Assembly (NCBI RefSeq): GCF_000758705.1
Contig: NZ_CP009287.1
Location: 5,022,001-5,086,000, forward strand
Length of the DNA stretch: 64,000 bases
DNA from: Paenibacillus graminis
Lineage (GTDB): Bacteria; Bacillota; Bacilli; Paenibacillales; Paenibacillaceae
Reading direction: 5' to 3'
Position 1 is the stretch's first letter. Every line of letters starts with the position of its first letter. Shown one piece after another: positions 25,437 through 34,461 of this stretch. The notes beneath the pieces were generated by a model. That model saw only the letters and a program-made list of their open reading frames with translations, did no database searches and had not been told where the DNA came from. The translations under genes were made by a program, and so were the position numbers.

Positions 25437-26582
25437 CTATAAAGTTTGTTGAATGAGGCTGCTGTTCACATGCTCCTTCATTAACCTCATGATTCTCCCG
25501 GCATCTTTATCTGTTAAATGTTGCAGACCAACGGCCATAGCATCCCATACATTCCGCATAACTGGCTCAATCGGCATGTTACGCGCATTATCAAGGCAGG
25601 TAATTAGTTTAGCTCTAGCCGGTGAGGCGGCTGCCTTAACGTTATCCAGTACGCGGGAATGCACTGGAATCCGCTGCACCTGCTCCGCCCATTCCAGTTG
25701 GCTGCTTTCATTCAGCAGATACGCCGCGAAAGACAGAAGCTCGTCCGCTTGCTCCGATTCCAGCGAATGCTGCGGAAAGACCAGACCGATAGATGAACAC
25801 ATGGAGGCCGCCGGGTTGCCATTAATCGCCGGCAGCGCACCTACAAGCAATCTGTCTCTCATTTGAAGGTCTAAATAATTGTAAATCCATTCACCGCAAA
25901 TGATCGCTCCAACCTCTCCGGCGATAAAACGGTCCAGGAGTTCAGTTGGACCATGAAAACTGGCGAGCACTTTTTGGTCAAGCTGACGCTGAACGAACCG
26001 CAGAGCCGCATCCATTTCAAAAGTTGCCAGATCGGGATTCCCCTCCTTGAGGGGCCAGCCTCCAAATGCGGTCAGAAACGGAATAAAGCAATACGGGTCC
26101 GCCAGGTCGGCAGCGACCGGAACCATTCCTTTAGCCATTAATGCTTCGGCCTGTTGTTCAATCGCCTCCCAGGAAGTGGGCGCCTCCGGGTAGATTTCCG
26201 GATTGTAATATAGAACCAAATGATTGCCTTTTAGAATTGGAATACCATACTGCCGGCCGTTGGAGCGCATAGAGCTACGGATATCCACATCGGGGAGGCC
26301 GGACATTGACCAGAATTTCTCAGGAATTTCTGAATACATGGCACCTTCCGCGTAACCAGCCATATCTGCCGGAACCAGAGCCATTTGCGGGCCAGCCCCG
26401 CCAGTTCTTATCTGCTGCAGGCGGGCGGTCAGTTCGGTGATATTCATGACCTCGGGAATAACGGGAACTCCGGACTCAGTGGTGTAAGCACGACAGAGCT
26501 GTTCCAGCACCTCTATGGATGTATCTCCCTTCCCATCGAATTCATGCCAGATATTCAGCTGCTGTGCAACTTGTTTGTTCAT
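25437..26582 (-). CDS. signal-less carbohydrate-binding-like protein (family 1 SBP fold)
   Basis: A 381-residue protein with the fold of an ABC maltose/sugar-binding protein: LNIWHEFDGKGDTSIEVLEQ, RQYGIPILKGNHLVLYYNPE and FIAGEVGAIICGEWIYNYLD are typical strands and hinge segments. Yet the N-terminus is MNKQVAQQLNIWHEF, with no signal peptide or lipobox, and AGGAAGGA confirms this start. It is therefore predicted to stay in the cytoplasm. No permease genes accompany it. It could be an intracellular sugar sensor, a substrate carrier for the neighbouring GH13 enzyme, or a regulator subunit. Confidence 0.8.
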   Translation of the reverse strand: MNKQVAQQLNIWHEFDGKGDTSIEVLEQLCRAYTTESGVPVIPEVMNITELTARLQQIRTGGAGPQMALVPADMAGYAEGAMYSEIPEKFWSMSGLPDVDIRSSMRSNGRQYGIPILKGNHLVLYYNPEIYPEAPTSWEAIEQQAEALMAKGMVPVAADLADPYCFIPFLTAFGGWPLKEGNPDLATFEMDAALRFVQRQLDQKVLASFHGPTELLDRFIAGEVGAIICGEWIYNYLDLQMRDRLLVGALPAINGNPAASMCSSIGLVFPQHSLESEQADELLSFAAYLLNESSQLEWAEQVQRIPVHSRVLDNVKAAASPARAKLITCLDNARNMPIEPVMRNVWDAMAVGLQHLTDKDAGRIMRLMKEHVNSSLIQQTL

Positions 26583-26601
26583 AGCCGTCCTTCCTCCTTC
26601 G

Positions 26602-28539
26602 TCATTTGATTAGTTCCGTAATTAGTACCACAGCTTCATATGGCCGCATTTCATAGGTTCCTTCGCTGCTGAGCCGGTTCCAGCCACCCTGTTCGCTTTC
26701 CAGCAGCAGGCTTGTCTTCTTCTGGCCCGGATAGATCAGCTCAGTCCGCAAGGTTTGCTCCTGATCCGGATTCAAATTAAAACAAGCACTGAACAGTTCA
26801 TCATTCAAATAGTAAGAGTAAATCAAAATATCGCCTTGGGAGTCGGAAAGATAGAAGTTTGCAGGCTCCAGCAGATTGGCATATTGTCTCTTCAACTGCT
26901 GCAATTGCCCCAGCAGCGGCAGTAATGTTGATTCACTGGCCCAGTTGATAGCCATGGTATTGAAAAAAGCTTTGGGAATGTCCGCACCGCCAGTATTATC
27001 TCCGAGACCGCAATTGAGGGGCTGCTCCTCATAAACTTCCATTCCTGTAGTCAAATAGGGAATCCCATTCGGCAGGAAATAATTGAATACTGTCATAAGC
27101 CGGGCCAGTTCCGTCCCGCCCCGGCTTGTAATGCGCGGGGTATCCGCCGTCTCTGAGCAGGCAAACACATGAATCTGCAGTTCGGGAAGTTCCCGCAAGT
27201 AATCCTGCAAACGTTCGACACGGATATCGGTCATGATATTCCAGCCGCTGCCTAACATTACATTGTATCCGGTTTTTGCCGCTTCCCGGTGATTGCGGTT
27301 GAATAAATCCTCGCTGATCAGAATCGCAGCCGGCTTCATATCTTTGATCATCTTAAACATAGATTCCAGCAAGGGGACCGGGAGCGTATGTCCAATATCC
27401 ACCCGGAAGCCATCAATGTTATAAGTTTTCAGCTGGAAGCAGGCGGCCTCTATCAGCGTGTCCCATAATTCCCGATTCGGCTCTTCTCCGGGGTAAAGAT
27501 TGCACTTGATCGTATCGAAGAGCACATATGGGGGTTGACCTTCAGGCAAATAAGGCCGGACCAACGGCGAGGGGTCCTTGAACAGACGGAAAAAGGCTAT
27601 GTCTGTCCAGATCGGCTGAACATCATTAATCCAATCCGAATGGGCGGGAGCCGGCGTAATGCCCATCTCCTGTTCAATCAATGGCAATAGGGACTCGCCG
27701 GACTCAAGCGCGCGTTTTTTGAGGTCATTCCAAAGTCTTGAGTCCAGTTCATTCGGCGGCAGACGGAACTGATTCAGAAAAGATAAGGTTTCCTTGCTGC
27801 GGTAAATAGTTTCCAGCTTGTCCGGTGTGCATTCTGTGAAGAATTCCAGTCCGGCAATGTGCGGTGGCTGGAATCCGGGCAGCGCGTTCAGATCAATCCA
27901 GTAAAACCAGTCCGGATGTTCAGCTAAAAAAACATTGTCCCGCGCACCCACCCGTGGGATTAAATCCAGCACAACTTTGATATCCAGCAAATGGCAGGCA
28001 TCAACCAAAGTCGCCAACTCATCGTGAATGGTCAAGTTCTCCATGCCGTCCAGCAACGGATCATGTAAATTCTCATCCAAATCAAACAGGTTGTACACTG
28101 CATACGGAGAACCGATATCCCCTTTGAGATTCATATTGCTGTACCGTGTGACAGGCAGCAGATAAAGGATATTGACATTCATTTTTTTCAGCAAGGGCAA
28201 CAGAATCATAAATTTCAGGAATGTTCCGGATTGGATATTCCCGGTATGAGTATAGTCCCAGGCCGAGGAATAACGGAGCAAAGAGCAGTAGATAACACTA
28301 TCATCTAAATCTGCCTGGTCGGTATGAGCATAATCAGAAGACAACTCAAGCAAGTACTGCAGATGTTTAACCATAAATCTTGCCGGTTCAACAAGAATTT
28401 CGCCATCCTTGCTATCCAATGTCGATACATAGCCGCACTCGTTCCACAACGCAGGTATCCAAATGGGTTCTGTTTTGGGAAACCGGCAGTCTGCAAAATA
28501 GTCAAGCATCTGGTTTACTCTATGGTTATGTCTGATCAT
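26602..28539 (-). CDS. intracellular GH13 (alpha-amylase superfamily) enzyme with atypical motifs
   Basis: About 645 residues, no signal peptide. The GH13 catalytic barrel is clear: nucleophile in DGFRVDIGH (D382), acid/base in ILISEDL (E411), and transition-state Asp in SETADTPR (D467); residue numbers count from a TTG at 28542. Two usual histidines are missing: region I reads DLIPRV, not DxxxNH, and region IV has Ala-Asp, not His-Asp. HPDWFYWIDL after region I and the total length recall maltosyltransferase-like GH13 enzymes more than hydrolases, from memory. Start: ATG 28539 or TTG 28542, both after GAGGAG. It is the second gene of the operon. Confidence 0.85.
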   Translation of the reverse strand: MIRHNHRVNQMLDYFADCRFPKTEPIWIPALWNECGYVSTLDSKDGEILVEPARFMVKHLQYLLELSSDYAHTDQADLDDSVIYCSLLRYSSAWDYTHTGNIQSGTFLKFMILLPLLKKMNVNILYLLPVTRYSNMNLKGDIGSPYAVYNLFDLDENLHDPLLDGMENLTIHDELATLVDACHLLDIKVVLDLIPRVGARDNVFLAEHPDWFYWIDLNALPGFQPPHIAGLEFFTECTPDKLETIYRSKETLSFLNQFRLPPNELDSRLWNDLKKRALESGESLLPLIEQEMGITPAPAHSDWINDVQPIWTDIAFFRLFKDPSPLVRPYLPEGQPPYVLFDTIKCNLYPGEEPNRELWDTLIEAACFQLKTYNIDGFRVDIGHTLPVPLLESMFKMIKDMKPAAILISEDLFNRNHREAAKTGYNVMLGSGWNIMTDIRVERLQDYLRELPELQIHVFACSETADTPRITSRGGTELARLMTVFNYFLPNGIPYLTTGMEVYEEQPLNCGLGDNTGGADIPKAFFNTMAINWASESTLLPLLGQLQQLKRQYANLLEPANFYLSDSQGDILIYSYYLNDELFSACFNLNPDQEQTLRTELIYPGQKKTSLLLESEQGGWNRLSSEGTYEMRPYEAVVLITELIK

Positions 28540-28574
28540 CAAGTAGATCTCCTCTATACAGGGATTTAATATTT

Positions 28575-29651
28575 TCAGAAAACAAATGCAGATTTCAAAA
28601 CGGGGTGCTCTGAAGAAACGGCGGAATTCCCACTGTTCCCAAGCAACTCCTGAATTGCCGTCTCAAATTGATCCAAACTGTACTTACGTGTGATCAAGGT
28701 AGAAACCTCCGGAACGTCTTTTGCAAACTGCAAGGCATCCTCAAAGGTGTTCAGATATTCACCGGCCCCCAGCAGCCGTACTGCGTTCTGGGTATAATAA
28801 GTAGGTGAGATGGTGTACTTATACCGTCCGTTTATCCCGAAGGGAATGATCGTGCCGCCGCGCTCCACCCACTGCTCCGCCATCTCCATCTGTGTGCCCA
28901 CCGCATCAATGACTATGTCAAATTTCTTATCTCCCAGAATGCGGAACACCCGCTCTGCGGTCAGCTCCTCCGGCGGGCAGGCATAATCTGAGATTTGCTG
29001 TGCCTTTGCCAGTCGTCCTTCATTGATTTCTATTGAAACAGTGGTGCACCCTATGCGTTTAGCAACAAATTGACACAGTAATCCCATTGGACCCGAACCA
29101 AGGATTAATACCGCATCTCCTTTTTTAGCTCTGGCTTCCCGGAAGTTATGAAGAACACAGGCGAGGGGTTCAGTGGCCAATGCCGCTTCCCAGCTCATCT
29201 GCTCAGGTAATTTGTGTAAAAACTTTTCTTCTGAAACGAACCATGGAGCAAAAGTTCCATTTTTATTCAATCCGGCAATCGGCATACCTTGTCCATCCGT
29301 TCCTGTGCAGAGATGCAGCTTGCCTTGAAGGCAAAACCTGCATTTGCCGCAGCTGTGATTGGGATCAACAACGACTCTGTCGCCTGCTTTTAAGCTTGTT
29401 ACATTGCTGCCGGTTTCAACGACAGTACCAACGGCTTCATGACCGCGTATCACTCCAGGAACTCCAGGTTCCTTACCTGTGATAACTGCCAGATCAGTTC
29501 CGCAGATGCCTGTCATCTGGATCTTCACTTTGACATCAGTAGCAAGCGTGATCACCGGGATGTCCTGTTCGGACAGATTCAGCTTCTGAGAGTTCCATAC
29601 CAACGCCGGCATCTTACGCGATTCTGCACATTCAGCTTTTTCTGATTTCAT
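28575..29651 (-). CDS. zinc-dependent alcohol/polyol dehydrogenase
   Basis: A 358-residue zinc MDR dehydrogenase of the sorbitol/threonine dehydrogenase branch. Catalytic zinc ligands are in GICGTDLAV and IRGHEAVG. The structural zinc site is CGKCRFCLQGKLHLC. NAD(P) binds at LILGSGPMGLLCQFVAKRIG, and the following IEINEGR with an acidic residue suggests NAD+. It probably oxidises a sugar or polyol hydroxyl. It is the first gene of the five-gene operon, 36 bp before the GH13 gene, and lies downstream of a LacI-type operator. Confidence 0.92.
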   Translation of the reverse strand: MKSEKAECAESRKMPALVWNSQKLNLSEQDIPVITLATDVKVKIQMTGICGTDLAVITGKEPGVPGVIRGHEAVGTVVETGSNVTSLKAGDRVVVDPNHSCGKCRFCLQGKLHLCTGTDGQGMPIAGLNKNGTFAPWFVSEEKFLHKLPEQMSWEAALATEPLACVLHNFREARAKKGDAVLILGSGPMGLLCQFVAKRIGCTTVSIEINEGRLAKAQQISDYACPPEELTAERVFRILGDKKFDIVIDAVGTQMEMAEQWVERGGTIIPFGINGRYKYTISPTYYTQNAVRLLGAGEYLNTFEDALQFAKDVPEVSTLITRKYSLDQFETAIQELLGNSGNSAVSSEHPVLKSAFVF

Positions 29652-29774
29652 TGCTCCATATCCTTTCTTTTCACATCCGCATTTATTTTACATTTTTTTA
29701 CTTTCTCTTTCTTTTCTTTTCATTTAACTGCAAAACATCTCCTTCAGTCCCGAATAACGAAAATTTTGATTTTT

Positions 29775-29794
29775 TGTGCAAACGTTTGTGCAAT
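29775..29794. promoter_or_regulatory. LacI/MalR-type operator of the five-gene operon
   Basis: TTGTGCAAACGTTTGTGCAA contains the perfect palindrome CAAACGTTTG (29780-29789). It is like the GCAAACGTTTGC sites of MalR-type regulators of maltodextrin genes. It lies about 125 bp before the alcohol dehydrogenase. No LacI gene is adjacent, so the regulator acts in trans. Confidence 0.65.
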
Positions 29795-29934
29795 TACCTT
29801 TTTTATCCTAGCACACTTTTTTGAAAAAGTAAGGGAAATTTTGTCGAATTTTGACAATCCTCATATTTTTTTCAATCCCCTCATAATTTCCCCGCTCTTT
29901 TCCTGAGCTGAAGAATCCGGGCCAGCACCACACA

Positions 29935-29961
29935 CAAAAAAAAACGGCCCTTTCGGACCGT
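29935..29961 (-). terminator. intrinsic terminator of aldA
   Basis: On the minus strand ACGGTCC-GAAA-GGGCCGT is followed by a run of eight or more T. It lies 34 bp after the aldA stop codon. Confidence 0.88.
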
Positions 29962-29994
29962 ATCGGATAAGTTCATTATTCATATTCCGCAATT

Positions 29995-31440
29995 TCAGTT
30001 GACTGATTTATCATACTGCAAATAAACCACATGGGTCTGCAGATATTCGTTCAAGCCGTGTTTGCCGTCCGCGCCGCCGATGCCTGATTTTCTCCAGCCT
30101 GCATGGAAGCCCTGCATCGCTTCAAAGTTCTCGCGGTTAATATAGGTTTCCCCGTATTTGAGCCGCTTGATGACTTTCATGGCGACGTTCAGATTCCGGG
30201 TATATAGTGAAGAGGTCAGTCCAAATTCACTGTCATTGGCAAGCGCGATCGCTTCATCCAGGTTGGCGAATGAAATGACCGGGATGACCGGCCCGAAGAT
30301 TTCCTCTTGGACGATCTCCATCTCATTGGTGGCACCCGTAATAACCGTCGGCTCAAAAAAACTGCCTGCACCCTCCACTTTTTTACCGCCAAGGGCGATT
30401 GTAGCCCCCTCTTGTACTGCGCGGTCAACCTTTTTCTGCACCGATTCTTGGGCGGCCTTGTTAATCAGCGGCCCCATCTGAATATCCGTGTCTTTTAGCG
30501 GATCGCCATACTTCACCGCTTTCATTGCCTCAACCAGACGGCTGGTGAATTCGTCCTTGATGGTCTCATGCACATAGACCCGCTCCGCACAGTTGCAGAC
30601 CTGCCCTGTATTAATCACCCGGGAATCCACAATCGCTTTGACAGCCAAGTCCAGATCGGCGTCACCCATCACAATGGCTGGCGCCTTGCCGCCAAGCTCC
30701 AGACTGACCTTGATGATATTTTCGGCAGCGGCCTCCATCACCTTTTGTCCTGCCGGCACGCTGCCGGTTAGACTCACCATCCCGACTTTAGGGTTGCTGG
30801 CCAGTTCATTGCCAACCTCTCCGCCTTTTCCCGTAACCAGGTTGAACACCCCTTTGGGGAGACCGGATTTGTCAACAATTTTGGCAAAGGCCACTGCATT
30901 GTTTGGAGATTCGGCACTAGGCTTGACTACAATTGTATTTCCGGTGATCAGCGCCGGGGCCATTTTTCTGGCAATCAAAAAGAACGGGAAATTCCAAGGA
31001 AGTATGCCGGTAGTGACCCCTATCGCCCGTTTAAACACAAAAATATGCTCATTATCCCGGTCACTCTGTACAATCTCACCTTCATAGCGGCGGGCCCATT
31101 CTGCCATATAGTCCATATAGTCCGCTGTAAAGTTAACCTCGACCATGGACAGTTCCAAGGTCTTGCCTACCTCTTCGGAGATCAGTCTGGCCAGGCTGTC
31201 CGCCTCCGCCCGGATTCCATCGGCAATGGCATGAAGATACTTCCCTCTCTCAACCGCAGGTGTTTCTTCCCAGGCAGTCTGGGCCTCATCCGCTGCGTTG
31301 ATGGCACGCACCACGTCATTCCTTACAGCTTTGGGGACCTGTGAAATGACTTCATCTGTTGCCGGATTGGTTACATCCATCCACTCTTTGCTTTCTGATT
31401 CGGTAAACTGGCCGTCGATATACATCAAATGTTTTTCCAC
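29995..31440 (-). CDS. aldA: lactaldehyde / glycolaldehyde dehydrogenase
   Basis: A 481-residue aldehyde dehydrogenase very close to E. coli AldA throughout. MYIDGQF and NPATDEVIS occur at the N-terminus, GVTTGILPWNFPFFLIARKM in the middle, catalytic Glu in LELGGKAPAIV, catalytic Cys in INTGQVCNCAERVYV, and FEAMQGFHAGWRKSGIGG near the end. It oxidises lactaldehyde from fucose or rhamnose breakdown to lactate, with NAD+. The start is GTG after GGGGGAG. It is divergent from lutABC, which would consume the lactate, and the cre site lies in its putative -10 region. Confidence 0.93.
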   Translation of the reverse strand: MEKHLMYIDGQFTESESKEWMDVTNPATDEVISQVPKAVRNDVVRAINAADEAQTAWEETPAVERGKYLHAIADGIRAEADSLARLISEEVGKTLELSMVEVNFTADYMDYMAEWARRYEGEIVQSDRDNEHIFVFKRAIGVTTGILPWNFPFFLIARKMAPALITGNTIVVKPSAESPNNAVAFAKIVDKSGLPKGVFNLVTGKGGEVGNELASNPKVGMVSLTGSVPAGQKVMEAAAENIIKVSLELGGKAPAIVMGDADLDLAVKAIVDSRVINTGQVCNCAERVYVHETIKDEFTSRLVEAMKAVKYGDPLKDTDIQMGPLINKAAQESVQKKVDRAVQEGATIALGGKKVEGAGSFFEPTVITGATNEMEIVQEEIFGPVIPVISFANLDEAIALANDSEFGLTSSLYTRNLNVAMKVIKRLKYGETYINRENFEAMQGFHAGWRKSGIGGADGKHGLNEYLQTHVVYLQYDKSVN

Positions 31441-31484
31441 TGTTTCTCCCCCTTAAGGTAGATAGTTCCATTTGCTTTCCCCAG

Positions 31485-31498
31485 TGTAAACGTTATCA
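31485..31498. promoter_or_regulatory. perfect cre site (CcpA) between aldA and lutABC
   Basis: TGTAAACGTTATCA matches the catabolite-responsive element TGWAANCGNTNWCA at all positions. On the minus strand TTGACA (31507-31512) lies 17 bp before TTACAC (31484-31489), so the cre overlaps the weak -10 of aldA. CcpA would shut off aldA, and probably lutABC, when glucose is present. Confidence 0.8.
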
Positions 31499-31606
31499 AT
31501 ATTTTTTGTCAACAACATTCACATTTATTATTTGTTTTTGTGTTGTTTTTCATTGACTTCTTGAGTTAAGCTATTCATATGAAGGCTGCGATTGGAGGGA
31601 TAGGAA

Positions 31607-32353
31607 ATGAAAGTCAGTATTTTCTCGACTTGTTTAGTGGATCTTATGACCCCTAATGTCGGGATCGCTATGGTAGAAGTTCTCGAAAGGCTGGGCTGTG
31701 AGATCGATCATCCGGCTTCGCAGGTGTGCTGCGGCCAGCCCGCGTATAACAGCGGCTATCTTGAGGATTCCAGGCTTGCAATGAAAAACATGATGCTGGC
31801 CTTTGAACATTCCGATTATGTTGTGGGTCCGTCCGGCTCCTGTATCGCTATGTTCCATGAATACCCGAAAATTTTCAAGGGAGATCCAAACTGGGAATTG
31901 AAAGCGATTGCTTTAAAGGAGAAAGCTTATGAGTTCACACAGTTCATCGTCCGGGTGCTTGGAGTCACCGATGTTGGTGCAAGTCTCGAAGGCACCGCAA
32001 CCTACCACCGTTCCTGCCATATGACAAGACTGCTGGGCGAACGGGAAACCCCGTTCCAATTGCTTGAACAGGTACAGGGACTACAGCTGGAGCCGCTGAA
32101 AAACAGCGATAACTGCTGCGGCTTCGGTGGGACCTTTTCGGTGAAAATGCCGGAAATCTCCGGGCAGATGGTCGATGAAAAATGCGGTTGTGTCGTTGAC
32201 ACCGGAGCGGATATTCTAATCAGCGCAGATATGGGCTGCCTGCTGAACATCGGGGGCCGCCTGTCCCGTAAGGGAGAACCCGTCAAAATCATGCACATTG
32301 CTGAAGTGCTGAACCAGCAAAATACTGCTGCCAAAGGAGGAAGCCCAACTTGA
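31607..32353 (+). CDS. lutA: L-lactate utilisation protein A, iron-sulfur (CCG domain) subunit
   Basis: A 248-residue LutA/YkgE protein with two CCG domains (CCGQPAYN at Cys41-42 and CCGFGGTF at Cys170-171), which bind an iron-sulfur cluster or interact with electron carriers. LutABC is the membrane-independent L-lactate oxidation complex of Bacillus, producing pyruvate. GGAGGGATAGG precedes the ATG. The lutB start overlaps its stop (TTGA), so translation is coupled. Confidence 0.95.
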   Translation: MKVSIFSTCLVDLMTPNVGIAMVEVLERLGCEIDHPASQVCCGQPAYNSGYLEDSRLAMKNMMLAFEHSDYVVGPSGSCIAMFHEYPKIFKGDPNWELKAIALKEKAYEFTQFIVRVLGVTDVGASLEGTATYHRSCHMTRLLGERETPFQLLEQVQGLQLEPLKNSDNCCGFGGTFSVKMPEISGQMVDEKCGCVVDTGADILISADMGCLLNIGGRLSRKGEPVKIMHIAEVLNQQNTAAKGGSPT

Positions 32354-33777
32354 GCCTGCAAACGGATAAACGGGAGTTCAACGAACGGACTACTGACGGC
32401 ATCGGCAACCCTTTTATGAGAAACGCTGTAAGCTCAGCCCAGGACAGCCTGAAGACCAGGCGCCTCACCGCCGCTGCCTCGCTTGGGGACTGGGAACAGT
32501 GGCGTACCTTAGGCCAGCAAATCCGCCAGCATACGCTGAAGCATCTGGATTATTACCTGGGGCAGTTAGCGGATAACATTGAGAAAAAGGGCGGGCACAT
32601 TTATTTTGCCAAAACCAAAGAAGAAGCCAGCGATTATATCCGGGATATCATCGTCAAGAAAAAAGCTAAAAAAATCGTCAAATCCAAATCGATGGTCACC
32701 GAGGAAATTGAAATGAATCATGTCCTGATGGAAGCTGGCTGTGAACTGATTGAGACGGATCTGGGTGAATACATCCTCCAGATGGATGATTGGGACCCGC
32801 CTTCACATATTGTGGCCCCTGCGCTGCATAAGGACCGGACGCAAATCCAAAGCGTGTTCACGGAGAAGCTTGGCTATACCGGCGACGAAAGTCCGGAGAA
32901 CCTTGCCCGGTTTGCCCGCACAGTATTGCGGCAGAAGTTCCTGGAAGCGGATGTCGGGATCACCGGCTGCAATTTCGCTGTCGCCAACCTGGGCGCGATC
33001 AATCTGGTGACCAATGAAGGCAACGGTGACCTTACCGCCGCCATTCCCAAAACACATATCGCGGTGATGGGCATGGAGCGCATTGTACCAACGCTTGAAG
33101 AGATGGAAGTGCTGGATAATCTGCTCTGCCGGAGTGCGGTCGGGCAAAAATTGACCAGCTATATATCCGTCATCGGGCCCTCTGCATCCGGGGAGACGGA
33201 TGGCCCGGAGGACTTCCATCTGGTGGTCGTGGACAACGGCCGCTCCGATATTCTCGGCAGCGAATTTAACGAAGCCCTGCAGTGCATCCGCTGCGGCGCC
33301 TGTCTAAATGTCTGCCCGGTCTACCGCCATATCGGCGGCCATGCCTACGGGTCGATTTATCCGGGTCCGATTGGAGCGGTAATCACCCCGCTGCTGGGCG
33401 GCTACGATGATTATAAAGAGCTTCCTTTTGCCTCCAGCCTGTGTGCGGCTTGTACAGATGTCTGTCCGGTCAAAATCCCGCTGCATGAGCAGCTGATTCT
33501 GCACCGCCAGAAAATTGTAAAAGAAAAACGCACCGGCGCCGTGGAAAGGCTCCAGATGAAGACAGCCGGAAGGCTGCTGTCCTCCCGGGTTTTGTTCGGC
33601 AAAGCCCTGCGGTTTGCGAACCCGGCCAGCCGTCTGCTCAGCAGACATGGACGAATTGTAAGAGGACCGGAACTGGTCCGCGGCTGGATCAACACCCGTG
33701 ATCTCAGCCAGCCGGTCAAGCAGCAGGACAGCTTCCGGGCCTGGCTTGATAAACGCAAAGGAGGGGCTGGCCAATGA
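32350..33777 (+). CDS. lutB: L-lactate utilisation protein B, iron-sulfur subunit
   Basis: A 475-residue LutB/YkgF protein. An N-terminal LUD domain (about residues 70-290, with [21 protein letters not shown]) is followed by a ferredoxin-like region binding 4Fe-4S clusters: [12 protein letters not shown] (Cys312, 315, 318, 322) and CAACTDVCP (from Cys365). A C-terminal DUF3390-like tail follows. It carries electrons in lactate oxidation with LutA and LutC. TTG start after GGAGG, overlapping lutA; ATGA overlap with lutC. Confidence 0.95.
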   Translation: MSLQTDKREFNERTTDGIGNPFMRNAVSSAQDSLKTRRLTAAASLGDWEQWRTLGQQIRQHTLKHLDYYLGQLADNIEKKGGHIYFAKTKEEASDYIRDIIVKKKAKKIVKSKSMVTEEIEMNHVLMEAGCELIETDLGEYILQMDDWDPPSHIVAPALHKDRTQIQSVFTEKLGYTGDESPENLARFARTVLRQKFLEADVGITGCNFAVANLGAINLVTNEGNGDLTAAIPKTHIAVMGMERIVPTLEEMEVLDNLLCRSAVGQKLTSYISVIGPSASGETDGPEDFHLVVVDNGRSDILGSEFNEALQCIRCGACLNVCPVYRHIGGHAYGSIYPGPIGAVITPLLGGYDDYKELPFASSLCAACTDVCPVKIPLHEQLILHRQKIVKEKRTGAVERLQMKTAGRLLSSRVLFGKALRFANPASRLLSRHGRIVRGPELVRGWINTRDLSQPVKQQDSFRAWLDKRKGGAGQ

Positions 33778-34445
33778 CGGTATCGGGAAAAGATTCCTTT
33801 CTTAACCACATCGCCTCCAAGCTGGGGCGGGAACGTATCTATGATGTTCAGCGGCCCGACTTGCAGGCCCTGGCTCCGGACAGCTATGGCAGTTTAACAG
33901 CCGATGAGCTGATAGAGATGCTGAAGGAGCAGTGTTTTTTCATCCACACGCAGGTGATTGAATCGAATGCGGAGATTTTGCAGCAAACCTTGGATGATCT
34001 GGTCGCTGCGAATGGCGGAGGCAGTGTAATCACTTCTGGAGATGCCCGGTTTGCCGAATATGGGCTGGAATTCGCAAATGCTTCCGTCTGGGAAGAAGCG
34101 GCAGGAAGGGAGCAGAATATTCTGCGCTCCGAAGCAGCCAATACGGCGATTGTTTTTGCCGACTATGCGCTGGCCGAGTCTGGTACGGTTGTTGTCGAGA
34201 GCCGCCCGGATCAAGGGCGCGCCTTGCATTTCCTGCCTGCCCATTATATTGCGGTGATTGAAAAAAAGCGGATCATGCTCCGCTCGACCCGGGCAGCAGC
34301 AGATCTGAACCGGCGGATTCAAGCGGGGGAGCTGCTGGGTTCCTCAATCAATTTCATCTCCGGCCCTTCGAATTCAGCCGATATTGAAATGAAGCTCGTT
34401 GTCGGGGTGCATGGTCCGCTGCGGGCAGCCTATGTACTTATCTAA
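33774..34445 (+). CDS. lutC: L-lactate utilisation protein C
   Basis: A 223-residue LutC/YkgG protein with a single LUD domain ([57 protein letters not shown]). It completes the LutABC complex. It starts inside the end of lutB (ATGA overlap) after GGAGG. No separate terminator is obvious; the convergent methyltransferase gene ends 17 bp away. Confidence 0.94.
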   Translation: MTVSGKDSFLNHIASKLGRERIYDVQRPDLQALAPDSYGSLTADELIEMLKEQCFFIHTQVIESNAEILQQTLDDLVAANGGGSVITSGDARFAEYGLEFANASVWEEAAGREQNILRSEAANTAIVFADYALAESGTVVVESRPDQGRALHFLPAHYIAVIEKKRIMLRSTRAAADLNRRIQAGELLGSSINFISGPSNSADIEMKLVVGVHGPLRAAYVLI

Positions 34446-34461
34446 CCATTAATTTAGCAGC

